The translations under genes and the position numbers were made by a program. Below, in pieces: positions 24,206 to 32,765 of a stretch of 64,000 nucleotides of DNA; position 1 is the first letter of the stretch; each line of letters begins with the position of its first letter. This stretch comes from CABZJG01 sp902512685 (GTDB lineage Bacteria > Pseudomonadota > Alphaproteobacteria > Rhodobacterales > Rhodobacteraceae): positions 3,472,001-3,536,000 of the forward strand of contig CP179201.1 of NCBI GenBank assembly GCA_051201605.1, given 5' to 3'. Under the pieces are notes generated by a model. It was not told the DNA's origin, made no database searches, and saw only the letters and a program-made list of their open reading frames with translations.

Positions 24206-26065
24206 ATGACTGTTCAGACAAGAGAATTCGAAGCAGATACCGGTAAAATTCTAAATATCGTTATTAATTCCCTGTATTCAAACAAGGAAATTTTTCTGCG
24301 CGAGTTGCTTTCCAATGCATCCGACGCGATCAACAAAAGACAGTATTTAGGTCAAGTCGATGGCGCTTTGCTAAACAGCGGTGACAGTGGAATTGGCATT
24401 AAAATAAATAAAAAAGCCAAAACTATAGAAATTAGCGATACCGGCATTGGCCTAGACGACAGTGATCTTACCGAAGCCTTGGGAACCATTGCACGTTCCG
24501 GAACCAAAGCCTTTATCGAACGCCTTGAAGAGGCCAAAGACAAAAAGGATGAAAAGCTAAACCTAATCGGCCAATTTGGAGTTGGGTTTTATTCGTCCTT
24601 TATGGTGGCAGACAAGGTTGAGGTAATCAGCCGCAAGGCGGGAACAGAGCAAAGTTTCCTTTGGTCCAGTGACGGCCAATCAGGCTATAGAATCGCGTCT
24701 GAAACCAGCCGTGAGACCGCCGGAACGACGGTGATCTTGCACCTGAAAAAAGATGCAAAAGAGTACATTGAAGACGCCCGCATTAAAACGCTGATCAAAA
24801 AATATTCAGACCATATACCCCACCCTATCACCCTGACGGGAACAGATGGTGAAAGCGCTGTGGTCAATTCGGCCGAAGCCCTTTGGACCAAAAACCCCAA
24901 AGATGTCAGTGACGACGACTATACGCAGTTTTACCAATCAAACAGCGGAAATTTCGACACTCCGTTTATCACCATTCACAATAAATCCGAAGGGTCTTTG
25001 GAATTTACCAACCTGCTGTTTATCCCCAACCAAGCGCCTTTTGATCTTTTTGAACCCGAGCGCAAAACCAAATTGCAGCTTTATATCAATCGGGTTTTTA
25101 TCACCAGTGATTTAGGCGATCTTTTGCCCCAATGGTTGCGCTTTGTGCGTGGGATCATTGATACCCCCAATCTTGATCTGAATGTCAGCCGAGAAATTTT
25201 GCAAAACAGCCCCACGCTGGCAAAGATTAAAAAGGCAATCACCAAAAAGGTGATGAGTGAGCTTGAAAAGAAACTCAAAAAAGATCCGGAAAACTATGAT
25301 GCATTTTGGCAGAGCTTTGGCCGGGTTATGAAAGAAGGTCTGTATGAAGACCACGACAACCGTGATCGCCTGTTGAAAATCAGCCGGTTGTATTCGCATA
25401 AGCAGGATAAGTTTATCACGCTGCAGGATTATGTGGATCAGATGGCTGAAAACCAAAAATCCATTTACTATTTGGCCTCGGAAAATCTAACCTCTGCCAA
25501 ACGCAGCCCACACCTTGAGGGCTTTGCGGAAAATGGCATAGATGTTCTGCTGCTGACCGACCCGATTGATGAATTTTGGGTGTCTATGGTGCCAAATTTT
25601 TCCGACAAACCACTAACATCAATCTCGCGGGAAAAAGTCGATCTGTCAGAGTTTTCTGAAAGTGAGCAAACCCCGGAAAGCAAAGCATCCGAAGAGACCT
25701 ATAGCGATTTGGTGGAAAAGACCAAAGCGATCTTAGGCGAGGCTGTTTCAGATATAAGGATGTCCTCAACGCTTACCAGCAGCCCAGCGCGTTTGGTTGC
25801 CGGCGAAGGCGGTTTGGACTTTAATCTTGAACGGATTTTAAAGGCCCAAAACCCCGATTATCAGGGCACTGCGAAAGTACTGGAATTGAACCCGTCACAT
25901 CCTTTGATCGAAAAGATGAACGCCGCACTGGAAACAAATGCAGATGTGGTTGCAGACACTGCCCAGATCTTGCTGCAGCAGGCACGTATACTGGATGGTG
26001 AGTTGCCCGATGATCCGGGTGAATTTGCCAAGCAAATGACAAATGTGATGCTGAACGCGCTGTAG
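24206..26065 (+). CDS. htpG: HSP90-family chaperone HtpG
   Basis: This 619-residue protein has the N-terminal GHKL ATPase domain (NKEIFLRELLSNASDAINK, DTGIGLDD, GQFGVGFYSSFMVAD), the middle domain (FITSDLGDLLPQWLRFVRG, NVSREILQNSP) and the C-terminal dimerisation domain. It is a cytoplasmic ATP-dependent chaperone. The start at 24206 follows AAAAGGGACCC. It stands alone, followed 13 bases after the stop by a strong hairpin. Confidence 0.97.
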   Translation: MTVQTREFEADTGKILNIVINSLYSNKEIFLRELLSNASDAINKRQYLGQVDGALLNSGDSGIGIKINKKAKTIEISDTGIGLDDSDLTEALGTIARSGTKAFIERLEEAKDKKDEKLNLIGQFGVGFYSSFMVADKVEVISRKAGTEQSFLWSSDGQSGYRIASETSRETAGTTVILHLKKDAKEYIEDARIKTLIKKYSDHIPHPITLTGTDGESAVVNSAEALWTKNPKDVSDDDYTQFYQSNSGNFDTPFITIHNKSEGSLEFTNLLFIPNQAPFDLFEPERKTKLQLYINRVFITSDLGDLLPQWLRFVRGIIDTPNLDLNVSREILQNSPTLAKIKKAITKKVMSELEKKLKKDPENYDAFWQSFGRVMKEGLYEDHDNRDRLLKISRLYSHKQDKFITLQDYVDQMAENQKSIYYLASENLTSAKRSPHLEGFAENGIDVLLLTDPIDEFWVSMVPNFSDKPLTSISREKVDLSEFSESEQTPESKASEETYSDLVEKTKAILGEAVSDIRMSSTLTSSPARLVAGEGGLDFNLERILKAQNPDYQGTAKVLELNPSHPLIEKMNAALETNADVVADTAQILLQQARILDGELPDDPGEFAKQMTNVMLNAL

Positions 26066-26077
26066 CTTTGTGGCTTC

Positions 26078-26104
26078 GCGGGCCAGAGAAAATCTCTTGC
26101 CCGC
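26078..26104. terminator. Hairpin between htpG and the convergent lipoprotein gene
   Basis: The sequence folds as GCGGGC-c-AGAGA-aaa-TCTCT-t-GCCCGC, a stem of 11 pairs with one internal mismatch. It sits 13 bases after the htpG stop and 22 bases from the end of the convergent lipoprotein gene. The plus-strand tail is only modestly T-rich (ATCTTTTAT), so its strength as an intrinsic terminator is uncertain. Confidence 0.55.
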
Positions 26105-26125
26105 GCTGCAATCTTTTATATCGCT

Positions 26126-26614
26126 CTAGCCTTGGATTTTCCAGCTGCCATCCGCCATGCGGCAGGCGGTGCCATAGCCTTGCTGTTTGGCTCCACCGAC
26201 CATAATTTCCTGCGTGTATTCCCGGCAAACCGTGGCTTCAGTGTAATAGGTCCGCGTTGCCGTGACGCTTCCACTGTTGCCACTGTCTGGGTTTGACCAT
26301 GTCATGGCTTGGTTTGTCGGCGCTGTTTCCATCGTTCTTTGGTAGGTGGTGCGCAGCATTTGGCGATCAAGCTGATCTAGCGATGCCCCTACATCTCCGC
26401 CGATTATGGCCCCAGCCAGTAACCCTGCCATAGTAAACAGCGCTTGGTTGTCTGACCCTTGTGAGGCTTGGTTGGCCAATGTCCCGCCCACAACAGCGCC
26501 GCTCAGCAAACCGATTGTTTCCTTTGGACCTGCCTCGCCGGTGCCTTCTGTAACAACGCTCTGACAGGCCGAAAGGCCGAGCGTCATGACCGTTAGTGCT
26601 GCAAAGTACTTCAT
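26126..26614 (-). CDS. Outer-membrane lipoprotein with glycine-zipper segment
   Basis: ATG 26614 has a strong GGGAGGCAGG site and gives 162 residues; a longer frame to 26686 lacks these signals. The signal peptide ends in lipobox LSAC (lipidated Cys near residue 16). Residues about 33-80 carry two glycine-zipper stretches (IGLLSGAVVGGTLANQASQG and MAGLLAGAIIGGDVGASLDQ), as in the 17-kDa surface antigen / RT0821 family. The C-terminal half has the family motif REYTQEIMVGGAKQQGYGTA ending CRMADGSWKI. It is probably anchored in the outer membrane; the exact role is unknown. Confidence 0.85.
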   Translation of the reverse strand: MKYFAALTVMTLGLSACQSVVTEGTGEAGPKETIGLLSGAVVGGTLANQASQGSDNQALFTMAGLLAGAIIGGDVGASLDQLDRQMLRTTYQRTMETAPTNQAMTWSNPDSGNSGSVTATRTYYTEATVCREYTQEIMVGGAKQQGYGTACRMADGSWKIQG

Positions 26615-26790
26615 AACCTGCCTCCCTTTGGGGAAAATATATATTTTAACTTCTTTGCAAACAAGACCATAGGGCCATAAACCCAAAGGGTCAAAATTTT
26701 ACTTAGGGCTAAATCATCAAGGATTTCCTGAATGAAATCAACAGGCTTTTATCTGCGCAATCTTCAAAAAATCGTGACCGCTCACGCAGC

Positions 26791-27033
26791 TTAGACTGTT
26801 TCAGTCACTACGATGTTTCGCACACTAAACTCGGCTCTTAATGCCGCCAGCACATTACGCCCGTTAACTGCAGAGCGAAGCGCGGCGTCAATATTGGCTT
26901 TTGCACCGCTGGTTTCAGAAATTCTAAGGATTACGCGCTGGCTGTTGTTACCATCGTAAACCACTTCTTTTTGACCGGACATCGATGTGCGAAGACCCAG
27001 AAAATGACAACCATCAAGACTATGAAAATACAT
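26791..27033 (-). CDS. Small hypothetical protein (80 aa)
   Basis: The 80-residue frame starts at ATG 27033 with AAGAGG about nine bases upstream. The C-terminal half reads as a compact alpha/beta domain (RVILRISETSGAKANIDAAL, then VNGRNVLAALRAEFSVRN). No membrane segment or signal peptide is visible. It stands alone between the lipoprotein gene and the chvI region. I do not recognise the family, and the case rests on the ribosome-binding site and reasonable amino-acid composition. Confidence 0.5.
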   Translation of the reverse strand: MYFHSLDGCHFLGLRTSMSGQKEVVYDGNNSQRVILRISETSGAKANIDAALRSAVNGRNVLAALRAEFSVRNIVVTETV

Positions 27034-27315
27034 AATTAAAACCTCTTAACTACGAGTATAGCCTAGCAACCCGTTTGAGTCGCGCAGAGTCTTGACGCCC
27101 ATGATCACAAAATATTGGGGTTTACTGTCTCAATATTGCAACATATGCCACTCTGTCTGCTTATGCAGGGGGGTGAATGCTCAATACCAATTTGTCAAAT
27201 AAAGAGATCAAACTTGGATGAAGCGCACAGAATTCAAGTCCGCAGGCAGCTCTAAAAGAGCCCCCGACCCCGACGCCTCTAGGTACTGGATGTTGGCGAT
27301 AAATCAACAGCTTGG

Positions 27316-27402
27316 CTATTTCGACTTGCGCAGAAGATAAAAGTAAAGGACGGCCCCAAACACCAGAATTTCAGCAATCGTCAAGGTTCGAACAAGTTCC
27401 AT
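27316..27402 (-). CDS. Small single-pass membrane protein (28 aa)
   Basis: This 28-codon frame runs from ATG 27402 to TAG 27316. It is preceded by AAAAAGGAAAAAAT, a strong ribosome-binding site. The product starts MELVRT, has a hydrophobic segment from about residue 7 to 24 (LTIAEILVFGAVLYFYLL) and a basic end RKSK, the composition of a genuine small membrane protein with a positive-inside C-terminus. An 11-bp perfect inverted repeat (27418-27449) lies just upstream. The function is unknown. Confidence 0.55.
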   Translation of the reverse strand: MELVRTLTIAEILVFGAVLYFYLLRKSK

Positions 27403-27417
27403 ATTTTTTCCTTTTTA

Positions 27418-27449
27418 CTCTGGCGAGGCAAAACGTGACCTCGCCAGAG
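27418..27449. repeat. Perfect 11-bp inverted repeat upstream of the 28-aa gene
   Basis: The arms are CTCTGGCGAGG and CCTCGCCAGAG with a 10-base loop. In a minus-strand transcript the hairpin would end about 15 bases before the small-protein ATG, just ahead of its ribosome-binding site. It could act as a terminator for leftward transcripts from further right, an mRNA 5' stabiliser, or an operator. Confidence 0.6.
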
Positions 27450-27683
27450 GAACTGAGCAATTTGGCATAACTTGGGGGAGATGGACCAAACTGCTGTCTG
27501 CTCTTCAGGTTCTGCCTCAACCTGCAGGTCCAAACCTAAGCCCCCCATGTGCAAATAGTTTGCTCTGATTGTGCAAATGCTTTGATAAGTTATGCAGATT
27601 TTGTGCACCCGGGCGAAAACCCTTTGTGGTCTGGATTTTACTGTGCCAACTGCTACTCTATTGGCAACCACGGGATCCAAACC

Positions 27684-28370
27684 ATGCCGCATATTGTAAT
27701 TGTCGATGACGAAGAGGACATCCTGTCACCTCTGAAACAGATGCTGACCAGCGAAAACCATCAGGTCGATGCGTTTTCTTCGGGGCGGCAGGCGCTGGAT
27801 TATTTTCAAATGAAAACTGCTGATTTGGCGATATTTGATATTAAAATGCCTCAAATGGATGGCTATCAGTTGCTCAAATCCGTGCGGCAGTTGCATCCAA
27901 ATATTCCAGTTATTTTCTTATCATCAAAAGCCGATGAGCAGGATCAGATCATTGGCTTTACGCTTGGCGCGGATGATTATGTCACCAAACCCTTTAGCAA
28001 ACATCTTTTGTTATTCCGGGTGGCTGCCGTGCTGCGCCGGCATGTTGCAACCGGCAGCGGTCCCTCTCTTCAACCGGTCACCTACGGACCTCTTCATATT
28101 GATGAGGACCGGCATTTGGTCACTTGGAAAGAAGCGCCGATTGATCTTACTGTGACCGAATGCCTGCTGCTTTTATCCTTGGCGCGCCGTCCCGGGTCGG
28201 TCAAGAACCGCCAACAACTAATGGATGCCGCTTATCAGGAAGCGATCTATGTCAGTGACCGAACCATCGACAGCCATATCCGTAATATTCGCCAGAAACT
28301 CAAAGCCTCAGACCCTAAATGTGATGTGATCGCAACGGTGCACGGGCTTGGGTACAAGCTCAAGATCTGA
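27684..28370 (+). CDS. chvI: OmpR-family response regulator (ChvI-like)
   Basis: ATG 27684 gives 228 residues beginning directly with the receiver domain (PHIVIVDDEEDILS), so the longer frame from 27549 is rejected. The phosphoacceptor is Asp52 in DLAIFDIKMPQMDG, with the conserved Lys in DDYVTKPFS. The C-terminal winged helix shows the OmpR pattern (VKNRQQLMDAAYQ, VSDRTIDSHIRNIRQKLK, VIATVHGLGYKLK). Sequence style and pairing with the kinase two bases downstream fit ChvI/ChvG (BvrR/BvrS), an alphaproteobacterial envelope-stress and acid-response system. The usual hprK and PTS genes do not follow it here. Confidence 0.85.
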   Translation: MPHIVIVDDEEDILSPLKQMLTSENHQVDAFSSGRQALDYFQMKTADLAIFDIKMPQMDGYQLLKSVRQLHPNIPVIFLSSKADEQDQIIGFTLGADDYVTKPFSKHLLLFRVAAVLRRHVATGSGPSLQPVTYGPLHIDEDRHLVTWKEAPIDLTVTECLLLLSLARRPGSVKNRQQLMDAAYQEAIYVSDRTIDSHIRNIRQKLKASDPKCDVIATVHGLGYKLKI

Positions 28371-28372
28371 CA

Positions 28373-29929
28373 ATGTTGTTGCGCGGCATTCTATCCAAAA
28401 TTATCGGTTTGCTGCTGCTGTTTAACCTTGCACTGTGGAGCTTTATTTTTTTCACAGAAGACACCGCTTATCTTGAGATTACCAATAAGCGTGACCGGCT
28501 CTATGAACGTGCCGTGATGTACCGAAAACTGATCACCCCGCTTTTTGAAGATCAGTCGCTTTCCGAGTTTGAACGTAAATTGGCAATCGAAGCCTTGCTG
28601 CGCGATAGCGAATTGGCTGGCATTGGCAAAGTGGTGGTCAAACGGTTTTCAGACCTAAAATCAGCGGAAAGCTTTGAATATTTCAATGGCCAAAAACCGA
28701 TCAAACTGGTGCCGATTTCCGTTCAAGAGCTGTCAGCGGAACCACCGGCGGAATTCGAATTGGAAAGAAACAGGTTTGATCCGTTTGAATATTTGTTCAC
28801 CTTTTATAAAGACTTTGTCGATTTGCAATTGATCACCGACCCTATTGTTCCCATCAGAGCAAGGTTTTCGATGCAGTATCATCTGATTGACAGGGGGCAG
28901 GATGCCTATGAGCTTAAGTATCTTGCACCGATTAAAATTGCGCGTAAAACAGTCGCCACGCTTGAGGTTGGCGACAGCTACTTTCTGCGCGAAAGCTATA
29001 TGGGCAAAAACAAGTCCAGACTGACCATATTGGCTGGCCTGTCGGTATTGACTTTGGTTTTGGGGGTATTTTTGGCCCTGTCGATTGCCTTTCCCATTCG
29101 CAGCCTTTCCAGACGGCTTAACCGCAAGCTCAAGGCCGAAACTGTTTCTGAACAGTTAAACGATTTCCGGATCAAGCGGTTCGAGCATCGTAAGGACGAA
29201 ATTGGTTTCCTCTATCGCAATCTGGTTACTCTAAATGGGCAATTGTCCAAATTGTTTTCTGATAAAGAACGCTTTGCGGCCGATGTATCGCACGAGCTGA
29301 AAAACCCTTTGGCCGCAATCATTGCACATGTGGAAAATGCCCGCACAGAGACCAAAAATATGGACCAATCTGCGAAGGGCTTTGAAGCCATCCACGACCA
29401 AGCAGTGCGCATGAACAAGCTGATTTCCGAAATATCTGAAGCCGCGATTGTCGACCATGATCTGGTGGCCACCAAACGTGAGAAATTTAACCTTTCTGAT
29501 CTGGTGCGTGACCTTACAGGCCATTTTGAAACCGAGGCCGAACGCGAAGGCGTAAAACTGGTGGCTGATCTGCAATCAAACGTCAAGCTAACGGGCCTTC
29601 CGGACCGTATTGCGCAGGTGGTCATCAATCTGGTTGAAAACGCTATTAGCTTTTCCAAGCCAAGTGGTGAGGTTCACGTAAAGTTAAAAAAATCATGGCG
29701 CCGGGGTATCTTAATATCTGTTTCCGACACCGGACCGGGGGTGCCCGAGGACTTGCAAGATAAGATATTTGAGCGGTTTTTTACCGCGCGAAGCGGTGAG
29801 GCCGAAAAACCAAATAGCTCCGGTTTGGGACTTTATATTTGCAAACAGGTGATCGAGGCCCATGGCGGCAGCATTCACCAAACCAATGGCTCCCCATTGG
29901 CTGGGGCAACCTTTACCCTCCGCCTATAG
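28373..29929 (+). CDS. chvG: Sensor histidine kinase (ChvG-like)
   Basis: This 518-residue inner-membrane kinase starts two bases after the response-regulator stop. It has a first membrane segment at about residues 10-28, a periplasmic sensor domain of ~190 residues, a second membrane segment at about 219-240 (ILAGLSVLTLVLGVFLALSI), a HAMP linker, the phospho-acceptor His near residue 307 in AADVSHELKNPLAAI, and an ATPase domain with VINLVENAISF (N box), DTGPGVPEDL (G1) and SSGLGLYICK (G2). It should phosphorylate the adjacent regulator. The architecture and large periplasmic domain match ChvG/ExoS. Its end is convergent with the hexosaminidase gene 41 bases away. Confidence 0.87.
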   Translation: MLLRGILSKIIGLLLLFNLALWSFIFFTEDTAYLEITNKRDRLYERAVMYRKLITPLFEDQSLSEFERKLAIEALLRDSELAGIGKVVVKRFSDLKSAESFEYFNGQKPIKLVPISVQELSAEPPAEFELERNRFDPFEYLFTFYKDFVDLQLITDPIVPIRARFSMQYHLIDRGQDAYELKYLAPIKIARKTVATLEVGDSYFLRESYMGKNKSRLTILAGLSVLTLVLGVFLALSIAFPIRSLSRRLNRKLKAETVSEQLNDFRIKRFEHRKDEIGFLYRNLVTLNGQLSKLFSDKERFAADVSHELKNPLAAIIAHVENARTETKNMDQSAKGFEAIHDQAVRMNKLISEISEAAIVDHDLVATKREKFNLSDLVRDLTGHFETEAEREGVKLVADLQSNVKLTGLPDRIAQVVINLVENAISFSKPSGEVHVKLKKSWRRGILISVSDTGPGVPEDLQDKIFERFFTARSGEAEKPNSSGLGLYICKQVIEAHGGSIHQTNGSPLAGATFTLRL

Positions 29930-29970
29930 GGGGGGGTGTTAAGATCCCGGAATATACGGCCAGAAGATCT

Positions 29971-31800
29971 CTATGCCGCTGTGTTCCATTGCCAGCCAAG
30001 GGCATCAAATACTGCACGGTAATGGCCGGCAAGCGCGCGTAAATCAGACCCCGCCAAAGCGGCTTGTTGCGACCATGCCTTGGTGGCAAGACCTAAAATT
30101 CGTGGGGCCAACATCGGTTCAATCTGATGATCTTGCTGCGTAAATTCGCCCCAAAAAGCGCCTTGAACACCCACCATCTTATCCGCAATGTCCTGTGCGC
30201 CTACCGGCACCGGATCCCAGTTGATGGTCTCTTCCAGCGCGACGATCGCGGCCCAGCTTGCCCCCCAGTCTGCTGGATCAGATGTATGTGCCATATCAAA
30301 ATAAACATTCTGGGCCAGACACATGACCACGTCATAGCCTGCTCGTGCCGCCTCAACGCCCGCATCTTGGCCCTGCCAAATAAACAGCAACGCATCATTG
30401 CCAATGCCGCCCCCTGCCCCGCGCGCGGCTTCTTCCCAAGCGGCCGGGCGCATATTTTTGGCGCCAGCAAGGTCCGCGGCTTTGCGCATAACCCAAGCGC
30501 CGACATCATCTGCTGTTTTCAAGCCATGTTGCTGTTTGAAACGCGCCATTCTGGGCGAGCCTGACCATGCCATTTGGGGCAGTTCATCACAGCCCAAGTG
30601 CAAATAGCCAAATGGAAAAAGCGGCGCAATTCCATCGATCAACGCGCCTATGACCTCCCATGTTTTTGCGCAGGCTGGATTGGTAACATTGCCGCAATAT
30701 CCTTGAACGCTTTCTTCCATACCGGTGTCATCCGGGTCGCGCATTTCTGGGAAAATTTGGTTCAGTACATAACTATGCGCCGGGATTTCGATTTCTGGCA
30801 AAACTTCGATATGCAGCGCTTTGGCGTGCGCCACGATCCTTTCGACATCGCTCACAGAATAGCTGCCGCAGGCTTTGATCCCGCCGCCAAAAACGCCGGG
30901 CATATACGCGCCCTCGCCGCGGCACCGGCTATTTTGCCAAACTTCGGGCAAGTTAGGGATCTCAATTCGAAAAGCTTCGTCATCTGAAAAATGCCAATGA
31001 AACCGGTTTAGTTTGAGCAGGGCCATCAAATCCAAAAGCCCGACGATGGTATCGGGTTTAAAAAAATGTCGTGCGCAATCCAAATGTTGACCGCGCCAAG
31101 GAAATCTTGGCTGATCCTCAATGCGCCCACAGGGCAAAAGGCCATTGGTGGTGATGAAAAGGTTAAATAAGGTGATACCGGCATAAAAGATACCGCTGTG
31201 CGAAGCGGCGGTGATGATCACCTCATCGGGGGTTATTGATAATACGTATCCCTCTTGTGGCATAGCAGCCTGCCGGTGCACGATAACGGCCAATCCGCCT
31301 TGGTTTTTAAAACCTTTTGCAGATGTGCGCGTGGCCAGCGCGTTGACCTTGTCCAACTGATCATCAGAAAAGGAAAACCCGTCTGCCTGAATGGCCCCAA
31401 GGACGGGACTCCATTTGGTTGGCGCCGGCACCAGTGGCAGCCCGTCATAGGGGTCATAAGGCAACTCAGGTTCAATCCTGACGCCCCGCTCCAGGCCCGG
31501 CAGGCTATGGCAGGTATCGCCCACCCTTAGATAGCTGCCCAAGGGCAACCATGCCCTGTTTTTCACGCCAGTATTGGGATCATCATAGGTCAGATCAATC
31601 ACGTGGGTCTGCCCAGCGGCAAGCGGTGGAAGCTGCACCTCATGAAAGCCCCCGACGCGCCGGATCACGCGGCCCCCTGTGATCACCGAACCGGGCGCCA
31701 TCAGGGAAAAGCAAAACACTGGATCAACCAGCTTTTGCGCGCTTATCAGCGTGCACCGAATGTTGCCATCTTTTAAAATTGCATCGAAAGATAACTTCAT
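29971..31800 (-). CDS. Beta-N-acetylhexosaminidase, glycoside hydrolase family 20
   Basis: ATG 31800 lies one base from the GntR gene stop (31802) and gives 609 residues. The GH20 catalytic domain shows PRFPWRGQHLDCARHFF, NRFHWHFSDDEAFRIE, and the acid/base motif HLGCDELPQ at about residues 401-409. No signal peptide is visible, so it probably acts in the cytoplasm on imported chitobiose-like or GalNAc-containing oligosaccharides, releasing GlcNAc or GalNAc. It forms a two-gene unit with the GntR regulator and diverges from the amino-sugar operon. The N-terminal ~230 residues hold the GH20b-like domain. Confidence 0.92.
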   Translation of the reverse strand: MKLSFDAILKDGNIRCTLISAQKLVDPVFCFSLMAPGSVITGGRVIRRVGGFHEVQLPPLAAGQTHVIDLTYDDPNTGVKNRAWLPLGSYLRVGDTCHSLPGLERGVRIEPELPYDPYDGLPLVPAPTKWSPVLGAIQADGFSFSDDQLDKVNALATRTSAKGFKNQGGLAVIVHRQAAMPQEGYVLSITPDEVIITAASHSGIFYAGITLFNLFITTNGLLPCGRIEDQPRFPWRGQHLDCARHFFKPDTIVGLLDLMALLKLNRFHWHFSDDEAFRIEIPNLPEVWQNSRCRGEGAYMPGVFGGGIKACGSYSVSDVERIVAHAKALHIEVLPEIEIPAHSYVLNQIFPEMRDPDDTGMEESVQGYCGNVTNPACAKTWEVIGALIDGIAPLFPFGYLHLGCDELPQMAWSGSPRMARFKQQHGLKTADDVGAWVMRKAADLAGAKNMRPAAWEEAARGAGGGIGNDALLFIWQGQDAGVEAARAGYDVVMCLAQNVYFDMAHTSDPADWGASWAAIVALEETINWDPVPVGAQDIADKMVGVQGAFWGEFTQQDHQIEPMLAPRILGLATKAWSQQAALAGSDLRALAGHYRAVFDALGWQWNTAA

Positions 31801-31801
31801 A

Positions 31802-32551
31802 TTAGGCCTCAAGCCGCAGCTCGGTGACAAAATCATATATATCGGAGCGGTAGATGCCGCGCGTCAGTTCGATCGGGCGCCCAGAGGCCAAATAACCGAC
31901 ACGCACAATTTTCAGCGCAGCCGCGCCTTCGGCCATTTTCAGCAGCCGCGCTTCCTTTGCCGTTAGGTTTATGGCCGTTACCCGTTGCAACGCCCGCGTC
32001 GGCGCTCGGCCCTCGGCCCTCAGGACAGCATAAAGCGAGGTTTTTACTTTTTCTGGCTGATGCAGAATATTTTCCGGTAAAGAGCTTTCTTCAATGGCCA
32101 TCATGATCCCATCTGAGCTGCGCAACCGTTCGATCCGGGCCACCCGAACACCCGAGCCTAGCCCCAAGGACACAACCTCATCCGGTGTTGGCGTAAACAT
32201 TCCATGGGATAGCACAGTGCTTTCCGAAGATTTCCCGCGCGCCTGCATGGTTTCGGTAAAAGACACCAACGACGAAAGAGACTGCTCAAGCTTTTGCGCT
32301 TGCGGCAAAACAAACGACCCCGCCCCCCGGCGTTGCTCAACCAAACCATCGCTGACCAGTTGCGCTATTGCCTGCCGAACCGTAACGCGGCTGATCTGAG
32401 CTTCTTGTGCGAATAGGCGTTCGGTTGGTAATTGCACATTAGGTTGCAAGTCGCCTGACAAAATTTGATCCGCCAAATACCGATGCAACTGCTGGTAACG
32501 GGGCCCGTGTTTAGGCTTGTACCAATCCTTTTGGTCAATTGATATTTGCAA
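31802..32551 (-). CDS. GntR/HutC-family amino-sugar regulator (UTRA domain; NagR/DasR-like)
   Basis: The N-terminal winged helix-turn-helix is clear (QQLHRYLADQILSGDLQPNV, then QISRVTVRQAIAQLVSDGLV), followed by a UTRA ligand domain (ARIERLRSSDGIMMAIEESS, then YLASGRPIELTRGIYRSDIY). I place the start at TTG 32551 because AGGGG lies about seven bases upstream; this gives 249 residues, the usual size. An in-frame ATG at 32590 falls inside a perfect inverted repeat that looks like the operator. UTRA regulators of this type respond to phosphorylated amino sugars. It likely controls both the hexosaminidase and the divergent operon. Confidence 0.85.
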   Translation of the reverse strand: MQISIDQKDWYKPKHGPRYQQLHRYLADQILSGDLQPNVQLPTERLFAQEAQISRVTVRQAIAQLVSDGLVEQRRGAGSFVLPQAQKLEQSLSSLVSFTETMQARGKSSESTVLSHGMFTPTPDEVVSLGLGSGVRVARIERLRSSDGIMMAIEESSLPENILHQPEKVKTSLYAVLRAEGRAPTRALQRVTAINLTAKEARLLKMAEGAAALKIVRVGYLASGRPIELTRGIYRSDIYDFVTELRLEA

Positions 32552-32576
32552 AGCCCGCACCCCTAATAAAACCACA

Positions 32577-32604
32577 TTTTGGTATTTCATTTTTAATACC
32601 AAAA
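32577..32604. promoter_or_regulatory. Perfect 10-bp inverted repeat, probable GntR operator
   Basis: The arms TTTTGGTATT and AATACCAAAA flank an 8-base spacer just upstream of the GntR start. The same half-site recurs at 32682-32691 (TTTTGGTATT) and, less exactly, at 32716-32726 (CTTGGTATTAT), on the side of the divergent operon. Known NagR/DasR-type operators contain TGGTNTA-like half sites, so autoregulation and control of the divergent operon are plausible. Confidence 0.7.
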
Positions 32605-32681
32605 ACCCTATCCACTTCAAATATACACCCAAGAACCTGTTAAAAACAACTAAAAACATCCACTTCCTCAAATTTTAACTT

Positions 32682-32726
32682 TTTTGGTATTATATAGGTA
32701 GTAATAATATTTGTCCTTGGTATTAT
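32682..32726. promoter_or_regulatory. Direct repeat of GGTATT half-sites before the amino-sugar operon
   Basis: Two copies of TTGGTATTAT in the same orientation lie 34 bases apart in AT-rich DNA between the GntR gene and the truncated oxidoreductase. They match the arms of the inverted repeat at 32577-32604 and are probably additional binding sites for the same regulator. Confidence 0.5.
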
Positions 32727-32765
32727 TTATTCAGTGGAGCAGACTCTTTTTGTGCTCTGCTAAAA

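Noticed and set aside
27218..27340. 40-codon plus-strand frame overlapping the 28-aa gene
   Set aside because: It has only a weak, distant AAAGAG upstream and an unnatural composition. The opposite-strand small membrane gene has much better signals.
27381..27692. 103-codon minus-strand frame opposite the chvI leader
   Set aside because: It covers a perfect inverted repeat and the opposite strand of the chvI start; there is no ribosome-binding site or domain.
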